Shown here one piece after another: positions 1-8,920 of a DNA stretch of 64,000 nt. Numbering within the stretch: position 1 is the first letter of the stretch; each line of letters begins with the position of its first letter. The translations under genes and the position numbers were made by a program. The notes below the pieces were generated by a model, which did no database searches, had not been told where the DNA came from, and saw only the letters and a program-made list of their open reading frames with translations. The stretch spans positions 310,001 through 374,000 of the forward strand of contig JBEKKS010000001.1 of NCBI GenBank assembly GCA_050010595.1. The letters run 5' to 3'. The stretch is from Palsa-513 sp050010595. GTDB lineage: Bacteria; Actinomycetota; Thermoleophilia; Solirubrobacterales; Solirubrobacteraceae.

Positions 1-1170
1 TTCCCGGCCCCCGAGGGCCCGATGATCCCGATCGTCTCACCGCTCGCGACAGCGAAGGACAGCTCGCTCAGCACCGCCCGCCCCGCCACATACTCATAGG
101 ACACCCGCTCGAACTCGAGCCGCTCGATTTCTCGCAGCGGCCGGCCTCCCGCCACCGGGCGGCTCGTCTCGTATTCGGCGGCCGCCGCCTGCAGGCGCTC
201 GACATAGGGCACGCCTTGGCGCACGAACTGAAGTGAGCCCTGCAGCGCCTGCCCGTCGGTGCCAGCGCGCACGAGCAGCAGCACGACGGCGCCGAGCGAG
301 GCGACATGCCCTTCACCGGCGGCGCTCAGCACCACGAGACCGCCGACAACAATGATGTAGACGAAGCTCTGGTAGAGGTAGGGCACGAGCCGGGTCACGG
401 CTTGCGTGCGGTAGTAGAGCTCGCGCGCATCGACCATCAGGTCGTCGATCCGCTCGATCTGCGCGTCGCCCGCATCGAAGACCTGGGTCTCCTCGGCGAG
501 CCGCGTCGCCTCGCTGACCCCGCTCGCGTAGCCGATCTCCGCCGCCGAGAGCGAGCGTGCGCGGCGCCCACCGAGCGCGGTCAGCGGTCGCAGTGCCGCG
601 AAGAGCAGGACGGCACAGCCGACTACCGCGACAGCACCGATCGCGTTCAACAGCAGTGCCACGACCGCGAGCACCGGAATGATCACCCGGCTGCCTGCAA
701 CGCTCCCATCGACGCGTGCGAGACCTGGTTCGTCAACAGCTCCTGCAGCTGCCCCTCGCGGTCGCGCGACTGCGCGCTCCACGACGCGCGGGTGAACGCC
801 GCGAACACGTCGCGGCGCAGCATCGTCTGCATGTTCGCGCCGGCCTGCGCCGGCAGCCGCGACAAGGGCCCCTGGAAGGCGAGCCGCACGAACGCAAGCA
901 GTAGCGCTAGGTCAAGCCGGCGCCCACCGTAGTGCCAACCCGAAACGACCCGATCGAGATCCCCACGTGCCCGCGCCCATCAACAAGCGCAGCGGCAGCC
1001 TGCGCGACGATCGTCAGGATTACCGACTCGGTCAGCCCTGACAGCAGCGAAGCGACGACGAGTGCGACAACCGGCTCGCGCGCCGGTCCAAGCATCAACC
1101 GCAGGCTCTCCCACGTGGACAGCTCGCGTGGGCGCCTGTGTTCTGTCTGCGCCACCTCCAAGCCACGCAT
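1..1170 (-). pseudogene. Broken MsbA-like ABC exporter (permease plus start of ATPase domain)
   Basis: This is a decayed ABC-transporter half-molecule running off the left edge. Read on the minus strand, three pieces in three different frames align in order with the intact exporter at 44801-46543. The N-terminal helix region lies at about 1170-912. A middle piece at about 920-690 contains SWSAQSRDREGQLQELLTNQ, matching SWSEQARDREGHLQELMTNQ in the intact copy. The rest runs to the Walker A motif GIIGPSGAGK at the window edge. The breaks fall near 910 and near 690; the second also lacks about eight residues compared with the intact copy. Two independent shifts plus a deletion argue for real decay rather than a single sequencing error. 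The ATPase domain beyond Walker A is outside the window. ATG at 1170 is the likely old start. Confidence 0.75.
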
Positions 1171-1633
1171 CCTCCCGCACACAGCGGCAGCCTGTCCCCA
1201 ACCAACCTTGCGGAGCGCGAGTAGCGCTCGCGCTCGCCGCTTCAAAGTCCTCCTTCGCGCGGCAATCACCCCAGACAGCGCCTCGAGCCGAGCGCTTCGG
1301 CTCCTTCATGCGTGCCGGCGGCAATCGGCCCACCGGCTCCCGATCCCCGGCGCGCTCCGACTCCAATGGCTGCCTCGCCTCACAGAAACACCACAACGTG
1401 CCCGTCGATAATCTCGCAATGCTCCTCAGGATGATCGCTCCGACGAGCGAGCCACCTCGTCCTAAAGACGTACTCGGGCCCCAACAAGGGGACTCACAGC
1501 GAAGCGTCGCTACGACCGACGCACCATGCGCCGCAGCTACTGCCATCCGACACACGTCCCGCGGCGCCTAACGCACACCCCTCTCGACGAAACGACACGC
1601 GAGTGTCGGCCTGGCGGAAAGGTTCCACCCTGG
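1171..1633. other. No convincing gene
   Basis: This gap between the broken exporter and the GH130-like gene has open frames on both strands, but none resembles a known protein. They look like by-products of high GC. No tRNA, hairpin terminator or clear repeat is visible. It may hold unrecognisable remains of the same decay that broke the exporter. Confidence 0.5.
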
Positions 1634-2593
1634 TTACGGGAAAAGCGACGCAAGCTGCCTGGCACTCAACTCCATCAACATCGCCGCGCTGCAGTTGCTC
1701 CCGAACGACACTATTACTTTTTGCCCCTCTGCGGCGAGCCCCGCGCAAAACTCAATCCCGCGCCGCGTAAAGAAAAACCCGCGCGACAACGCCCTCAGTT
1801 CGTAATCCCGAGATAAAAGGATAAAATGGTGCACATAAAACCGATGAGGCATAACGTTGGCGAGCCGCCGCGGTGTCCACAAAACCCGATGAGACACGCC
1901 GAGCCATTCGGTGCCCCATGGTATAAGCTGTGACGATCCCGAGTGTGCCATCAACTCCGGGACCGGCGCGTCGCGTTTGCTCACCCGATCTAGAGTGTCG
2001 CCTATTACACGGTAAACCTCAAGATGGGCAAGATCATACACAACGTGCAACGCACCGTCGACGATGAACGGCATCCAATTCTTTTCGCGTGGCAGCGAGT
2101 ATGGCGACCTCAGCAGGTGAAAGTCTCGAATGACGTTCTGGCCGACCTCGGCCATGACCATGCGATTAGCCAACTCCCCATCATCCAGCTGGCTCCCCAG
2201 CGTCCAAAGGCACCAAAGGCTTCCTTCTAAAACAAATAGACGTGGATCCTCGAGACCGTACTGCGTGCTGGGTAACGCCTGCGCAGTGTCTAAAAGCCTC
2301 GCGCCGCACAGCGACCACGAACCTTCCTCATAAACATACACCCACGTCCGCGAACGGTACACCGACGATCCATCGATAAAAATCGGCCGCGCCGTCCAAC
2401 GCGTCCTCAAATAATTCACCTCCCGGACCGCTACCACGCGCCTCCCGCTGTGAGTCGCCACGCTGGGATTCGTGAAAATCAGTGTCTCGGGGCCCTCGAT
2501 CAAATGTACGTCCAGGCCGAGCGATCGACGAAGAACAGGCGCGCGAGCCACCTCTACGATCCCGGAAGTTGCCTCGACGTAGCGCTGCACCAC
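1634..2593 (-). CDS. GH130-like five-bladed beta-propeller protein of a polysaccharide locus
   Basis: The protein has spaced motifs typical of the beta-mannoside phosphorylase/hydrolase (GH130-like) propeller fold: YGLEDPRLF, REKNWMPF, HSGSSQLIP, and a final GIEFCAGLA followed by a strand. Related proteins occur in capsule and glycan clusters, where they may process or trim a mannoside. The substrate cannot be read from the sequence. The frame stays open to 2818, but that N-terminal extension is low in recognisable sequence and overlaps the start of the opposite-strand flippase. A GTG at 2593 (or 2590), just behind a GGAG, is the more likely start, giving about 319 residues. Codons here are less GC-rich than in most of the window. 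Naming the family is moderately sure; the activity is inference. Confidence 0.6.
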   Translation of the reverse strand: MVQRYVEATSGIVEVARAPVLRRSLGLDVHLIEGPETLIFTNPSVATHSGRRVVAVREVNYLRTRWTARPIFIDGSSVYRSRTWVYVYEEGSWSLCGARLLDTAQALPSTQYGLEDPRLFVLEGSLWCLWTLGSQLDDGELANRMVMAEVGQNVIRDFHLLRSPYSLPREKNWMPFIVDGALHVVYDLAHLEVYRVIGDTLDRVSKRDAPVPELMAHSGSSQLIPWGTEWLGVSHRVLWTPRRLANVMPHRFYVHHFILLSRDYELRALSRGFFFTRRGIEFCAGLAAEGQKVIVSFGSNCSAAMLMELSARQLASLFP

Positions 2594-2710
2594 TCTCCAA
2601 GCTACAGCAAGCGGCGGGCCAACCGCGGCCGTCTGAGCTTGACCACGGGCGTCGCGGTCGCCTCGCGCCGAGCGTTGATGGGCGGCTGTTGATACTTTGT
2701 TGCCGGCTGC

Positions 2711-4207
2711 ATGGAGATTGAACCGCCAGCCGAGTTGGACCGGCGCGAGACGTCGGGCTCGGACGGTGGCTCCAGCCGGCGTGGGGCCGTCGTTCTCGTG
2801 GCGTCGCAGTCGTGCCAACTTGCGACGCAGGTGCTCGGAATCATTGTGCTGTCGAGGCTTCTGTCGCCGAGCGCATTTGGGCTGGTCGGTATGGTCACAG
2901 CCCTGGTTGGCCTCGCATCCGTGATTGGCGAGTTCGGCCTGTCGTTATCGGCGTTGACCGGCAACGCCCTTTCGTTGAGCCAACGGAACAACCTCTTTTG
3001 GCTTAATGCCTGTGTCGGGCTCTTACTGATGCTGCTCGTTATGGCCTCCGCGCCGGCTGTGTCGGCTTTTTATGGGCGGCCCCAGCTCGTCGATCTTACG
3101 CTTGTCCTCTCTGTTCCATATTTCGTGAACGCCACCGCAGTCCAGTTCAAGTTAGAACTCAACTTGCGCCGGCGGTGGACGCGACTAGCAGCAACAGAGG
3201 CGGTACCAGCAGCCGTTGCGCTCATGGGTGCCGTGGCCATAGCCGCGGCCACCGGAAGCTACTGGTCCTTAGCGATTCAGCCGATAATAGCGAGCGTGCT
3301 TCAACTCGTACTAGCGGTGACATGGTCTTCGTGGCGACCAGGACGGCCGGACCGCCGCGGCGACATCCGTGATCACCTCCGATTTGGACGGGACACCGCC
3401 GGGCTTCAAGCATTTAATTATCTCGCCAGCAATGCAGACAGTGTACTCATTGGCCACTCGCTAGGCCAGGCGGCATTGGGGCAATACAACAGGGCTTACA
3501 CGCTGGCCGTGCTTCCTCAGAATCAACTTGCCGCACCACTGACGCGCGTCGTCCTCACCCAGCTCGCCCGTACACCTCGCGAGCGACTGAATTCGGAGCT
3601 GCGCCGCTATCAGGGTGCCCTTGTCTACGCGCAGCTGGCGCCGATAAGCTTCGTTGCGGCCACGGCATATCCGCTGATGAGACTCCTACTCGGCCCGCGT
3701 TGGCCTGATGTCCCACACTTGCTGCAGATTGAGTCGCTTGGCGCGGCGTTTTCCGCGTTGGGGTACGTTTTTTACTGGACGTTTCTCGTGCAGCGTAGAA
3801 CACGACTCATGGCAGTTACGGAGGGAGCTTGCGAGGTTGCCATGGTAATAGCGATGGCATTGGTGGTGAGTCGTGGGTCCACCTGGATCGCCTGGTGCGT
3901 TGTCGGCGGGCAGCTTGCGATGATGACGGCGTCAGGGGCTGTCAGCCAACGGTTCCTGGAGGTCGACCTTGTCGGAGTGGCACGCGCATCGATGCGACCA
4001 ACGGCCATTTTTGCAGTCGCCGCGGCGGCGGGTATCGGCGCCTATAACCTCGCGCCTTCGTCGGAGGAGATTTTATCGTTCGTCACCACCGCTGGCGCTT
4101 GGGGTCTTGTCTGCGGCGCGTGCGTTTGTACGTCTAGAGTCGTTCGCGAGGATCTTCGTGTGTTTCTGTCGGCTCTTTGGCCGGGCAGGCCCAGTCGAAG
4201 CAGCTGA
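2711..4207 (+). CDS. Polysaccharide flippase, Wzx/WzxC type (MOP superfamily)
   Basis: This 498-residue integral membrane protein has about 12-14 hydrophobic segments and the usual features of polysaccharide-synthesis flippases. An early GAVVLVASQSCQLATQVLG helix is followed by the family-typical SRLLSPSAFGLVGMV. Central segments follow, including a SNADSVLIGHSLGQAALGQYNRAY stretch typical of WzxC-like members. It would move undecaprenyl-linked sugar units across the membrane. It starts with an ATG shortly after the divergent GH130-like gene, so the two may share a regulatory region of roughly 120 bases. It is the only recognisable Wzx-like flippase in the window; the ABC exporters elsewhere are of the MsbA type. 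Confidence 0.88.
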   Translation: MEIEPPAELDRRETSGSDGGSSRRGAVVLVASQSCQLATQVLGIIVLSRLLSPSAFGLVGMVTALVGLASVIGEFGLSLSALTGNALSLSQRNNLFWLNACVGLLLMLLVMASAPAVSAFYGRPQLVDLTLVLSVPYFVNATAVQFKLELNLRRRWTRLAATEAVPAAVALMGAVAIAAATGSYWSLAIQPIIASVLQLVLAVTWSSWRPGRPDRRGDIRDHLRFGRDTAGLQAFNYLASNADSVLIGHSLGQAALGQYNRAYTLAVLPQNQLAAPLTRVVLTQLARTPRERLNSELRRYQGALVYAQLAPISFVAATAYPLMRLLLGPRWPDVPHLLQIESLGAAFSALGYVFYWTFLVQRRTRLMAVTEGACEVAMVIAMALVVSRGSTWIAWCVVGGQLAMMTASGAVSQRFLEVDLVGVARASMRPTAIFAVAAAAGIGAYNLAPSSEEILSFVTTAGAWGLVCGACVCTSRVVREDLRVFLSALWPGRPSRSS

Positions 4208-4622
4208 CCTCAAGGCGTTTCTTCGGCGAGCGCGGTCGCGGGGCTGGCAGAGCTGCGTTCGGGGCCAACGAGCGGCGGGATCGACAGTTCGCGTGCATGC
4301 ATCCATTTAGGCAGCCAAAGACAACGGTTCTCCGCGGCCGGGTTCTGCTATATTTGGGTCTAGTTATAAGGCGGGTGGTTCGTGCGCCCTGGGGAGCTGG
4401 CGAGCGGGTTTTTTTGCGACAAGCCTCTTTGTTACGCGGATCGTGGCTTTTGGGCGCGCGCTGCTTGTCAGGTCCGCGTGCCGTAGTCGCGATGCGCTCT
4501 GCCACGATCGGAGTTAAGTCGTTTAGGTTGTGGACCGTCGAAGGCGTCGACGCCCGTGAATGTTCCACCAACCGCGGGGCTGATCTGTGCTGGGCGGGCT
4601 TCGGGTTGGGGGGTCCGGACAC
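4208..4622. other. Intergenic region, possible promoter for the TagA-operon
   Basis: No supported gene. The open frames across this gap on both strands are rich in Arg and lack family features. The stretch at about 4348-4372 (TATATTTGG...TTATAAGG) is unusually A/T-rich for this genome and could hold a promoter for the following transferase operon. The start point cannot be fixed by eye. Confidence 0.35.
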
Positions 4623-5471
4623 GTGACCACGGGTCAGTCCGAGGAGCCGCGCGCGCGGGCTGAGACGCAAGTGTGCGCGTGCACGGATCGCCGCGGCGAG
4701 TTCGTTCGCATTCTTGGCATCCCGTTTGTGATCAGCACCGCCCACGCAATGGTCTCGCGGCTTCATCGTGAAGCTAGTCGAGGCCCATTACGACTCGCGT
4801 TCGCCAATGCCCACACCATTAACCTCGCGCATCGAGACATTCGCTTGCGCGAAGCCCTGCAAACGGCCGATTACGTTCTCAATGATGGCATTGGCGTTGC
4901 ACTCGCCGCACGGTGGCTCGGCGGCGAGTCCTTCCCGGAGAATCTCAATGGGAGCGACTTCACGACGCGCCTGTTACATATGGCAGCAAGGGAAGGCTGG
5001 TCGGTGTTCTTGCTCGGTGGGCGTGGTGGAGTTGCCTGGGAGGCGGGAGAGCGACTCCGAGAATCTATCCCCCGGCTTCAGATTGTCGGATGTCGCCACG
5101 GCTATCATTACGACAGCGCGGCCGATGTAGACGCGATCCGCCGGGCAAAGCCGGACGTGCTTCTAGTCGCGATGGGCAACCCCCACCAGGAAGTCTGGCT
5201 TCATCAACATTGGAAAGCGCTTCCATCGATACGGCTGGCGGTCGGTGTGGGCGCGTACCTCGATTTTCAAGCCGGAGTAGTTCCGAGAGCGCCACGATGG
5301 ATGAACGATTGTGGCATAGAGTGGGTTTACAGGCTGGCGCGGGAACCGTTCCGGCTGGGTCGGCGGTACGTAATCGGCAACCCTGTTTTCGTGCTTCGAG
5401 TACTGCTCGCGGGCAGATCCGGCTCGGAGGCACGGACCGCCCGCCGTCACGGCCTGCGAGACATGACCTAG
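4623..5471 (+). CDS. WecG/TagA/CpsF-family glycosyltransferase (GT26)
   Basis: The whole family signature is present. ANAHTINLAHRD leads the domain and ADYVLNDGIGVALAARWLGG holds the conserved Asp-Gly. It continues with SVFLLGGRGGVAWEAGERL, then VAMGNPHQEVWL and the GVGAYLDFQAGVVPRAPRWM loop. These membrane-associated enzymes add N-acetylmannosaminuronic acid or N-acetylmannosamine to lipid-linked GlcNAc. The exact sugar here is unknown. The frame is open from GTG 4587, but GTG 4623 lies about nine bases after a run of six G and is preferred. At about 282 residues it has normal family length, with a short extra N-terminal tail. It is followed after a short gap by the O-antigen ligase-type gene and probably belongs to the same transcription unit. 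Confidence 0.85.
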   Translation: MTTGQSEEPRARAETQVCACTDRRGEFVRILGIPFVISTAHAMVSRLHREASRGPLRLAFANAHTINLAHRDIRLREALQTADYVLNDGIGVALAARWLGGESFPENLNGSDFTTRLLHMAAREGWSVFLLGGRGGVAWEAGERLRESIPRLQIVGCRHGYHYDSAADVDAIRRAKPDVLLVAMGNPHQEVWLHQHWKALPSIRLAVGVGAYLDFQAGVVPRAPRWMNDCGIEWVYRLAREPFRLGRRYVIGNPVFVLRVLLAGRSGSEARTARRHGLRDMT

Positions 5472-5527
5472 GCGACGCCCTACGTGGACGTCGGGAAGGC
5501 TTCTCGCGTGATCGCTAATGTGATCGC

Positions 5528-6919
5528 ATGCATCTCCGTGCACAGGCGCCGCCGGCGGCGCGCCGACGATCGCTTTCGAAGACGGCGCGGCTCCAGCTAC
5601 GTAACGCGGATGTGCTGCCACACGCTTGGCTGCTCGCCATCCTCGGGATCGGACTTGGCGCCGCCACCGCACTCGTACCGGAGTACGCTGCAATTCTGCT
5701 CGGCGGTCTTGCTTTGGCTGCCATCGCGAGCTGGCGACCGGTTTTCCCCGTTGTCTTCGGACTGCTGATTCTGGCCGTCGCGTGGTCGCGGCTCTTCGCA
5801 CCATCGTCCCTCGTTGCACAAGAGGGTTCAGAGAAGCTGTTGCTGTACGCCTGCCTATTGCCGGCGGCCTATATACGCGGGCTATCTTGGCAGCGCGGCC
5901 TTCCCGTGCTCGCCTATGGACTCGTTGCCGTCCTTGCAGCGCTCGTTGGTACTCCCCTTCCCGGACTCACAACCGGTCAGACGCTCTCCAGCCTCGCGAC
6001 CCTTTGCATCGGGTGGGTGTTCTTCGCAACGCGATGGGACTGGACTACTGACCGGATAATCGCGAAAGCGCTTGCCTGGATGCCACTCGCCAGCGTCGCC
6101 ATTGGTGCTGTCCTGCAGCTTGCGCACCGCCTTTCGCTCGCGTCAGGTAGCTCGCCCCCCCGACTCGAGGGAGCGTCGCTCGCAGCCTGGCTCGCTGCCC
6201 TTTCCTTGGCGGGCGTCGCAGCGTGTCTCGTTCTGCGCCGTCGCGATCGCTGGCCGCTAGCACCGCGACTGGCAGTCATCAACACCGCCATACTTGCCGC
6301 CACACTCACGCGGGGAGCTCTCATCGCGCTCGCCGTCATGTCGCTGCCGACGGCCGGACGGTTCGCAAATCACCAACTCCGCCATCGTGGGACCGGCTCC
6401 GCCACGCGCATCGCAGCCGCGAGTCTGGCCGTCGTGGCAGTCCTCAGCGTCTTAGTGCCGTATATCGCTGCGAGAAATGCTAACGCCGTCAGCTACAGCG
6501 CTACAAGCGGCTCAGAGTCCGACATCAGCTCCGGCCGCTTCACCGCCTGGGCGGTAGCGTATTCCTACGCAAAAGCTAACCTTGCGTTCGGCCGCGGCAT
6601 CGGGGCTGGCCCGGTTGTCGGGAGCGAGCCTAACTCGCCACAGGGCTTTCTCGCCCAACACGACGAGTATGTGCGAATGCTCCTAGAAGTCGGTGTCGTC
6701 GGCGGGCTCATACTTCTTTCTGCGATGGGCGCCGCGCTCCGCCGAGCCTTCAAGGAGGCGCCACTTCAGATCAGGGCGGACATCGCTGCGATGGCACTCG
6801 CGCTCGCAACATACTCCGTAACCGACAACACCTTATCAGCGGTGAATATCGCGGTACCTTTGCTGTTAGTCATCAGTCTCGCCTCGAGTCCCGGGCGCAG
6901 TTTGCATGTTCTTTCCTAG
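5528..6919 (+). CDS. O-antigen ligase/polymerase-type membrane protein (Wzy/WaaL-like)
   Basis: This polytopic membrane protein of 463 residues has about ten to twelve transmembrane segments. A large extracytoplasmic loop near residues 335-380 ends in GFLAQHDEYVRMLLEVGVVGGL. That His-Asp plus 'E-G-hydrophobic' pattern marks the O-antigen ligase / Wzy family. A SGRFTAWAVAYSYAKANLAFGRGIG stretch precedes it, as usual. It would polymerise or ligate undecaprenyl-linked units outside the membrane. The N-terminus is basic and short. The next glycosyltransferase follows closely. Two other members of this family lie at 32368 and 49577; they are clearly different in sequence and do not look like a recent duplication. 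Confidence 0.82.
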   Translation: MHLRAQAPPAARRRSLSKTARLQLRNADVLPHAWLLAILGIGLGAATALVPEYAAILLGGLALAAIASWRPVFPVVFGLLILAVAWSRLFAPSSLVAQEGSEKLLLYACLLPAAYIRGLSWQRGLPVLAYGLVAVLAALVGTPLPGLTTGQTLSSLATLCIGWVFFATRWDWTTDRIIAKALAWMPLASVAIGAVLQLAHRLSLASGSSPPRLEGASLAAWLAALSLAGVAACLVLRRRDRWPLAPRLAVINTAILAATLTRGALIALAVMSLPTAGRFANHQLRHRGTGSATRIAAASLAVVAVLSVLVPYIAARNANAVSYSATSGSESDISSGRFTAWAVAYSYAKANLAFGRGIGAGPVVGSEPNSPQGFLAQHDEYVRMLLEVGVVGGLILLSAMGAALRRAFKEAPLQIRADIAAMALALATYSVTDNTLSAVNIAVPLLLVISLASSPGRSLHVLS

Positions 6920-6980
6920 CCTCCACCGCGCCCGGCGCACACTCGCGCACTACGGTCTTAGCCGGAGGTTTGAGACCAGC

Positions 6981-7988
6981 ATGAGCGGTAATGTGCTGCT
7001 CCTCGGGTGGACACGAAACACTGGCCGAATGACGGATCTCGCTGCCGAGCTTGATGGAGTGGTAGCGGCCATCACTGTTCCTTGGCTGCGGGCGCGATGG
7101 CTTGTACCCGGCCGCTACGCATTCTCGCTTTGGCCGACCGTGCGTGTCCTCACTTGGATGCGCCCGTCTGCCGTAATAGTTGCTGAGCCACCGCCGTTTG
7201 CGGCCGTGGTTACACTCGTTTGGGCTAAGGCAACCGGGGCGATTGTGGTGCTGGATGCCCATCCTGGGGCATTTGGCCATCGTGACGCGGTGTGGAAGCT
7301 CTTTCTCCCTCTCCACAAGCGTCTTGTCCGAGCGTCCGACCGAACCCTCGTAGCCGTTCCCGAGCTCGCCGAGCAGGTTCACCAGTACGGAGGACGGGCG
7401 CTTGTGCTTCACGAGGCCCCGCCGAGCCACCCGCCGCAGTCGACGCGCGCTCTGGTTGACGACCCCGTCACGATCGTTTTTGCGGCTACGTTTGATCCTG
7501 ACGAGCCGATCGAGTGCATATTGAGAGCTGCTGAATTGCTTAGTTGCCACCAGGTGCGCATAACGGGAGACTCACATCGTATTCGGCGTAAGTTCGCAAC
7601 ACCAATTCGGCGCCTCCCGGAAGTGGCCTTCACCGACTGGCTTGACCACGAAGCGTACATGTCGCTCATCGGGTCGGCCCATGTCGTCGTCGCGCTAACG
7701 GTGGACCCGCTATCCGTGATGAGAAGCGCGGCTGAGGCTGCCTGGCTTGCGCGGCCGACAGTGATTTCTGACACTACTAACCTCCGAGCGCACATGTCCC
7801 CGAGCGTCTTCGTGACGAATGACCCTAACGACGTCGCGAAAGGCGTTCGCGACGTCCTTCAGGACTATCCTCGCCATATGGCGATGGCGCGAGACCGCCA
7901 GAAGACCCTCGGCGAGAGCTGGCAGGCGCAGCGCACCGCGCTTTTGGCGGCGCTTTCGCGACCACGACCGGCAGCCGAGCAGGATTGA
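6981..7988 (+). CDS. GT4-like glycosyltransferase
   Basis: The protein has the two-Rossmann GT-B layout. An N-terminal VLLLGWTRNTGRM strand leads to AVIVAEPPPFAAVV, an acceptor-side VLDAHPGAFGHRD, a linker, and a C-terminal domain starting at VTIVFAATFDPDEPIE. Near the end, SVMRSAAEAAWLARPTVISDT replaces the common E-x7-E element. The closest description is an uncharacterised family 4-like transferase. The frame is open from ATG 6906, which overlaps the preceding gene by 14 bases. ATG 6981 sits 12 bases after GGAGG and places the first beta strand right at the N-terminus, so it is preferred. The next gene overlaps its stop by 4 bases. Confidence 0.75.
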   Translation: MSGNVLLLGWTRNTGRMTDLAAELDGVVAAITVPWLRARWLVPGRYAFSLWPTVRVLTWMRPSAVIVAEPPPFAAVVTLVWAKATGAIVVLDAHPGAFGHRDAVWKLFLPLHKRLVRASDRTLVAVPELAEQVHQYGGRALVLHEAPPSHPPQSTRALVDDPVTIVFAATFDPDEPIECILRAAELLSCHQVRITGDSHRIRRKFATPIRRLPEVAFTDWLDHEAYMSLIGSAHVVVALTVDPLSVMRSAAEAAWLARPTVISDTTNLRAHMSPSVFVTNDPNDVAKGVRDVLQDYPRHMAMARDRQKTLGESWQAQRTALLAALSRPRPAAEQD

Positions 7989-8920
7989 CCGCCAAAGATA
8001 GCATTCGCGTCATCGTGCCGTTCAATGGCGACGGCGCAGCACTGTCCCGGGTACTAGAGCGCCTGGCCGAGCTGAGCCTCTCTCCCCACGACGAACTTGT
8101 CGTGGTCGACAACACCGAGACGGGCGTCGAATCTGCTTCCCTCCCCAGTCGGACCTCGCTTTATCGTGCGAGCGTTTACGCCTCGTCGTATCACGCACGC
8201 AATGTCGGAGCGCGAGACTGCGGCTGCACGTGGCTTTTGTTCCTGGATGCGGATTGTGTTCCTGACGCGAGTCTCTTGGAGCGTTACCGCGTACCGCGCC
8301 CCCCCCGAGACGTAGGCGCCGTTGCTGGTGGCGTCGGCTCGGGAGCGATGCGCGGCGTCGTTTCGCAGTACGCCGCTGCACGCAAGCACCTGGACCCGGC
8401 AACCACGACGTCACAGCGCGAGCGACGATACGGGCCGACTGCGAATCTGCTTGTTAGGGCCAGCGCGTTCGCTGCGCTCGGTGGGTTTTTCGACGACATT
8501 ATTTCCGCCGGTGACCAGGATCTCTGCTGGCGCCTCCAGGCGGCCGGCTGGCGCCTTGACTTTAGAGCCGACGCCTCCGTTGCACACGAGCACCGGACCA
8601 CGGTCGCGGCCCTCTGGCGGCAGATGCTGCGCTACGGCAGCGGGGCCGCCTGGCTCCGCGAGCGCCACGGCTCCCGGTCTCCGGTCGTGACCGGCTGTCT
8701 TCGCATGTCGAAAGGCATGGCACGCCTATTTCTGGCGCTGCCCAAGCTTCGCAGAGACCAGCACGCTTGGAAGTTCGCGTGCCTTGACATCGTCTGCGCC
8801 GTCGCATACACCGTCGGTGGACTGACGGGCAACCAGGCTCACCGCCTGTCCGAGGATACGTCCTCGTCGCCGGTGCTGATGACGTCCTACGCCAGCGCTG
8901 GTCGGGATCACGCAACGTGA
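7985..8920 (+). CDS. GT2-family glycosyltransferase
   Basis: The GT-A fold signatures are clear. IRVIVPFNGDGAALSRVLERL opens the domain and DELVVVDNT holds the nucleotide-binding Asp. HARNVGARDCGCTWLLFLDADC carries the DxD-type metal site. ISAGDQDLCWRLQAAGWRL is the acceptor-side ED/DxxxW element. The C-terminal third is amphipathic or membrane-associated. It starts with TTG, with the TTGA tetranucleotide shared with the upstream stop, so translation is probably coupled. Sugar and linkage cannot be predicted. It belongs to the overlapping 5528-11114 operon. Confidence 0.85.
   Translation: MTAKDSIRVIVPFNGDGAALSRVLERLAELSLSPHDELVVVDNTETGVESASLPSRTSLYRASVYASSYHARNVGARDCGCTWLLFLDADCVPDASLLERYRVPRPPRDVGAVAGGVGSGAMRGVVSQYAAARKHLDPATTTSQRERRYGPTANLLVRASAFAALGGFFDDIISAGDQDLCWRLQAAGWRLDFRADASVAHEHRTTVAALWRQMLRYGSGAAWLRERHGSRSPVVTGCLRMSKGMARLFLALPKLRRDQHAWKFACLDIVCAVAYTVGGLTGNQAHRLSEDTSSSPVLMTSYASAGRDHAT

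Noticed and set aside
690..920. Exporter breaks as programmed frameshifts
   Set aside because: No slippery heptamer is evident, the second break also lacks residues, and the intact paralogs need no frameshift.
980..1555. 191-codon minus-strand frame overlapping the broken exporter
   Set aside because: It overlaps the frame that aligns with the intact exporter and has no family resemblance.
4177..4626. 149-codon plus-strand frame between flippase and TagA genes
   Set aside because: No motif, no ribosome site and Arg-rich; looks like a non-coding GC-rich gap.
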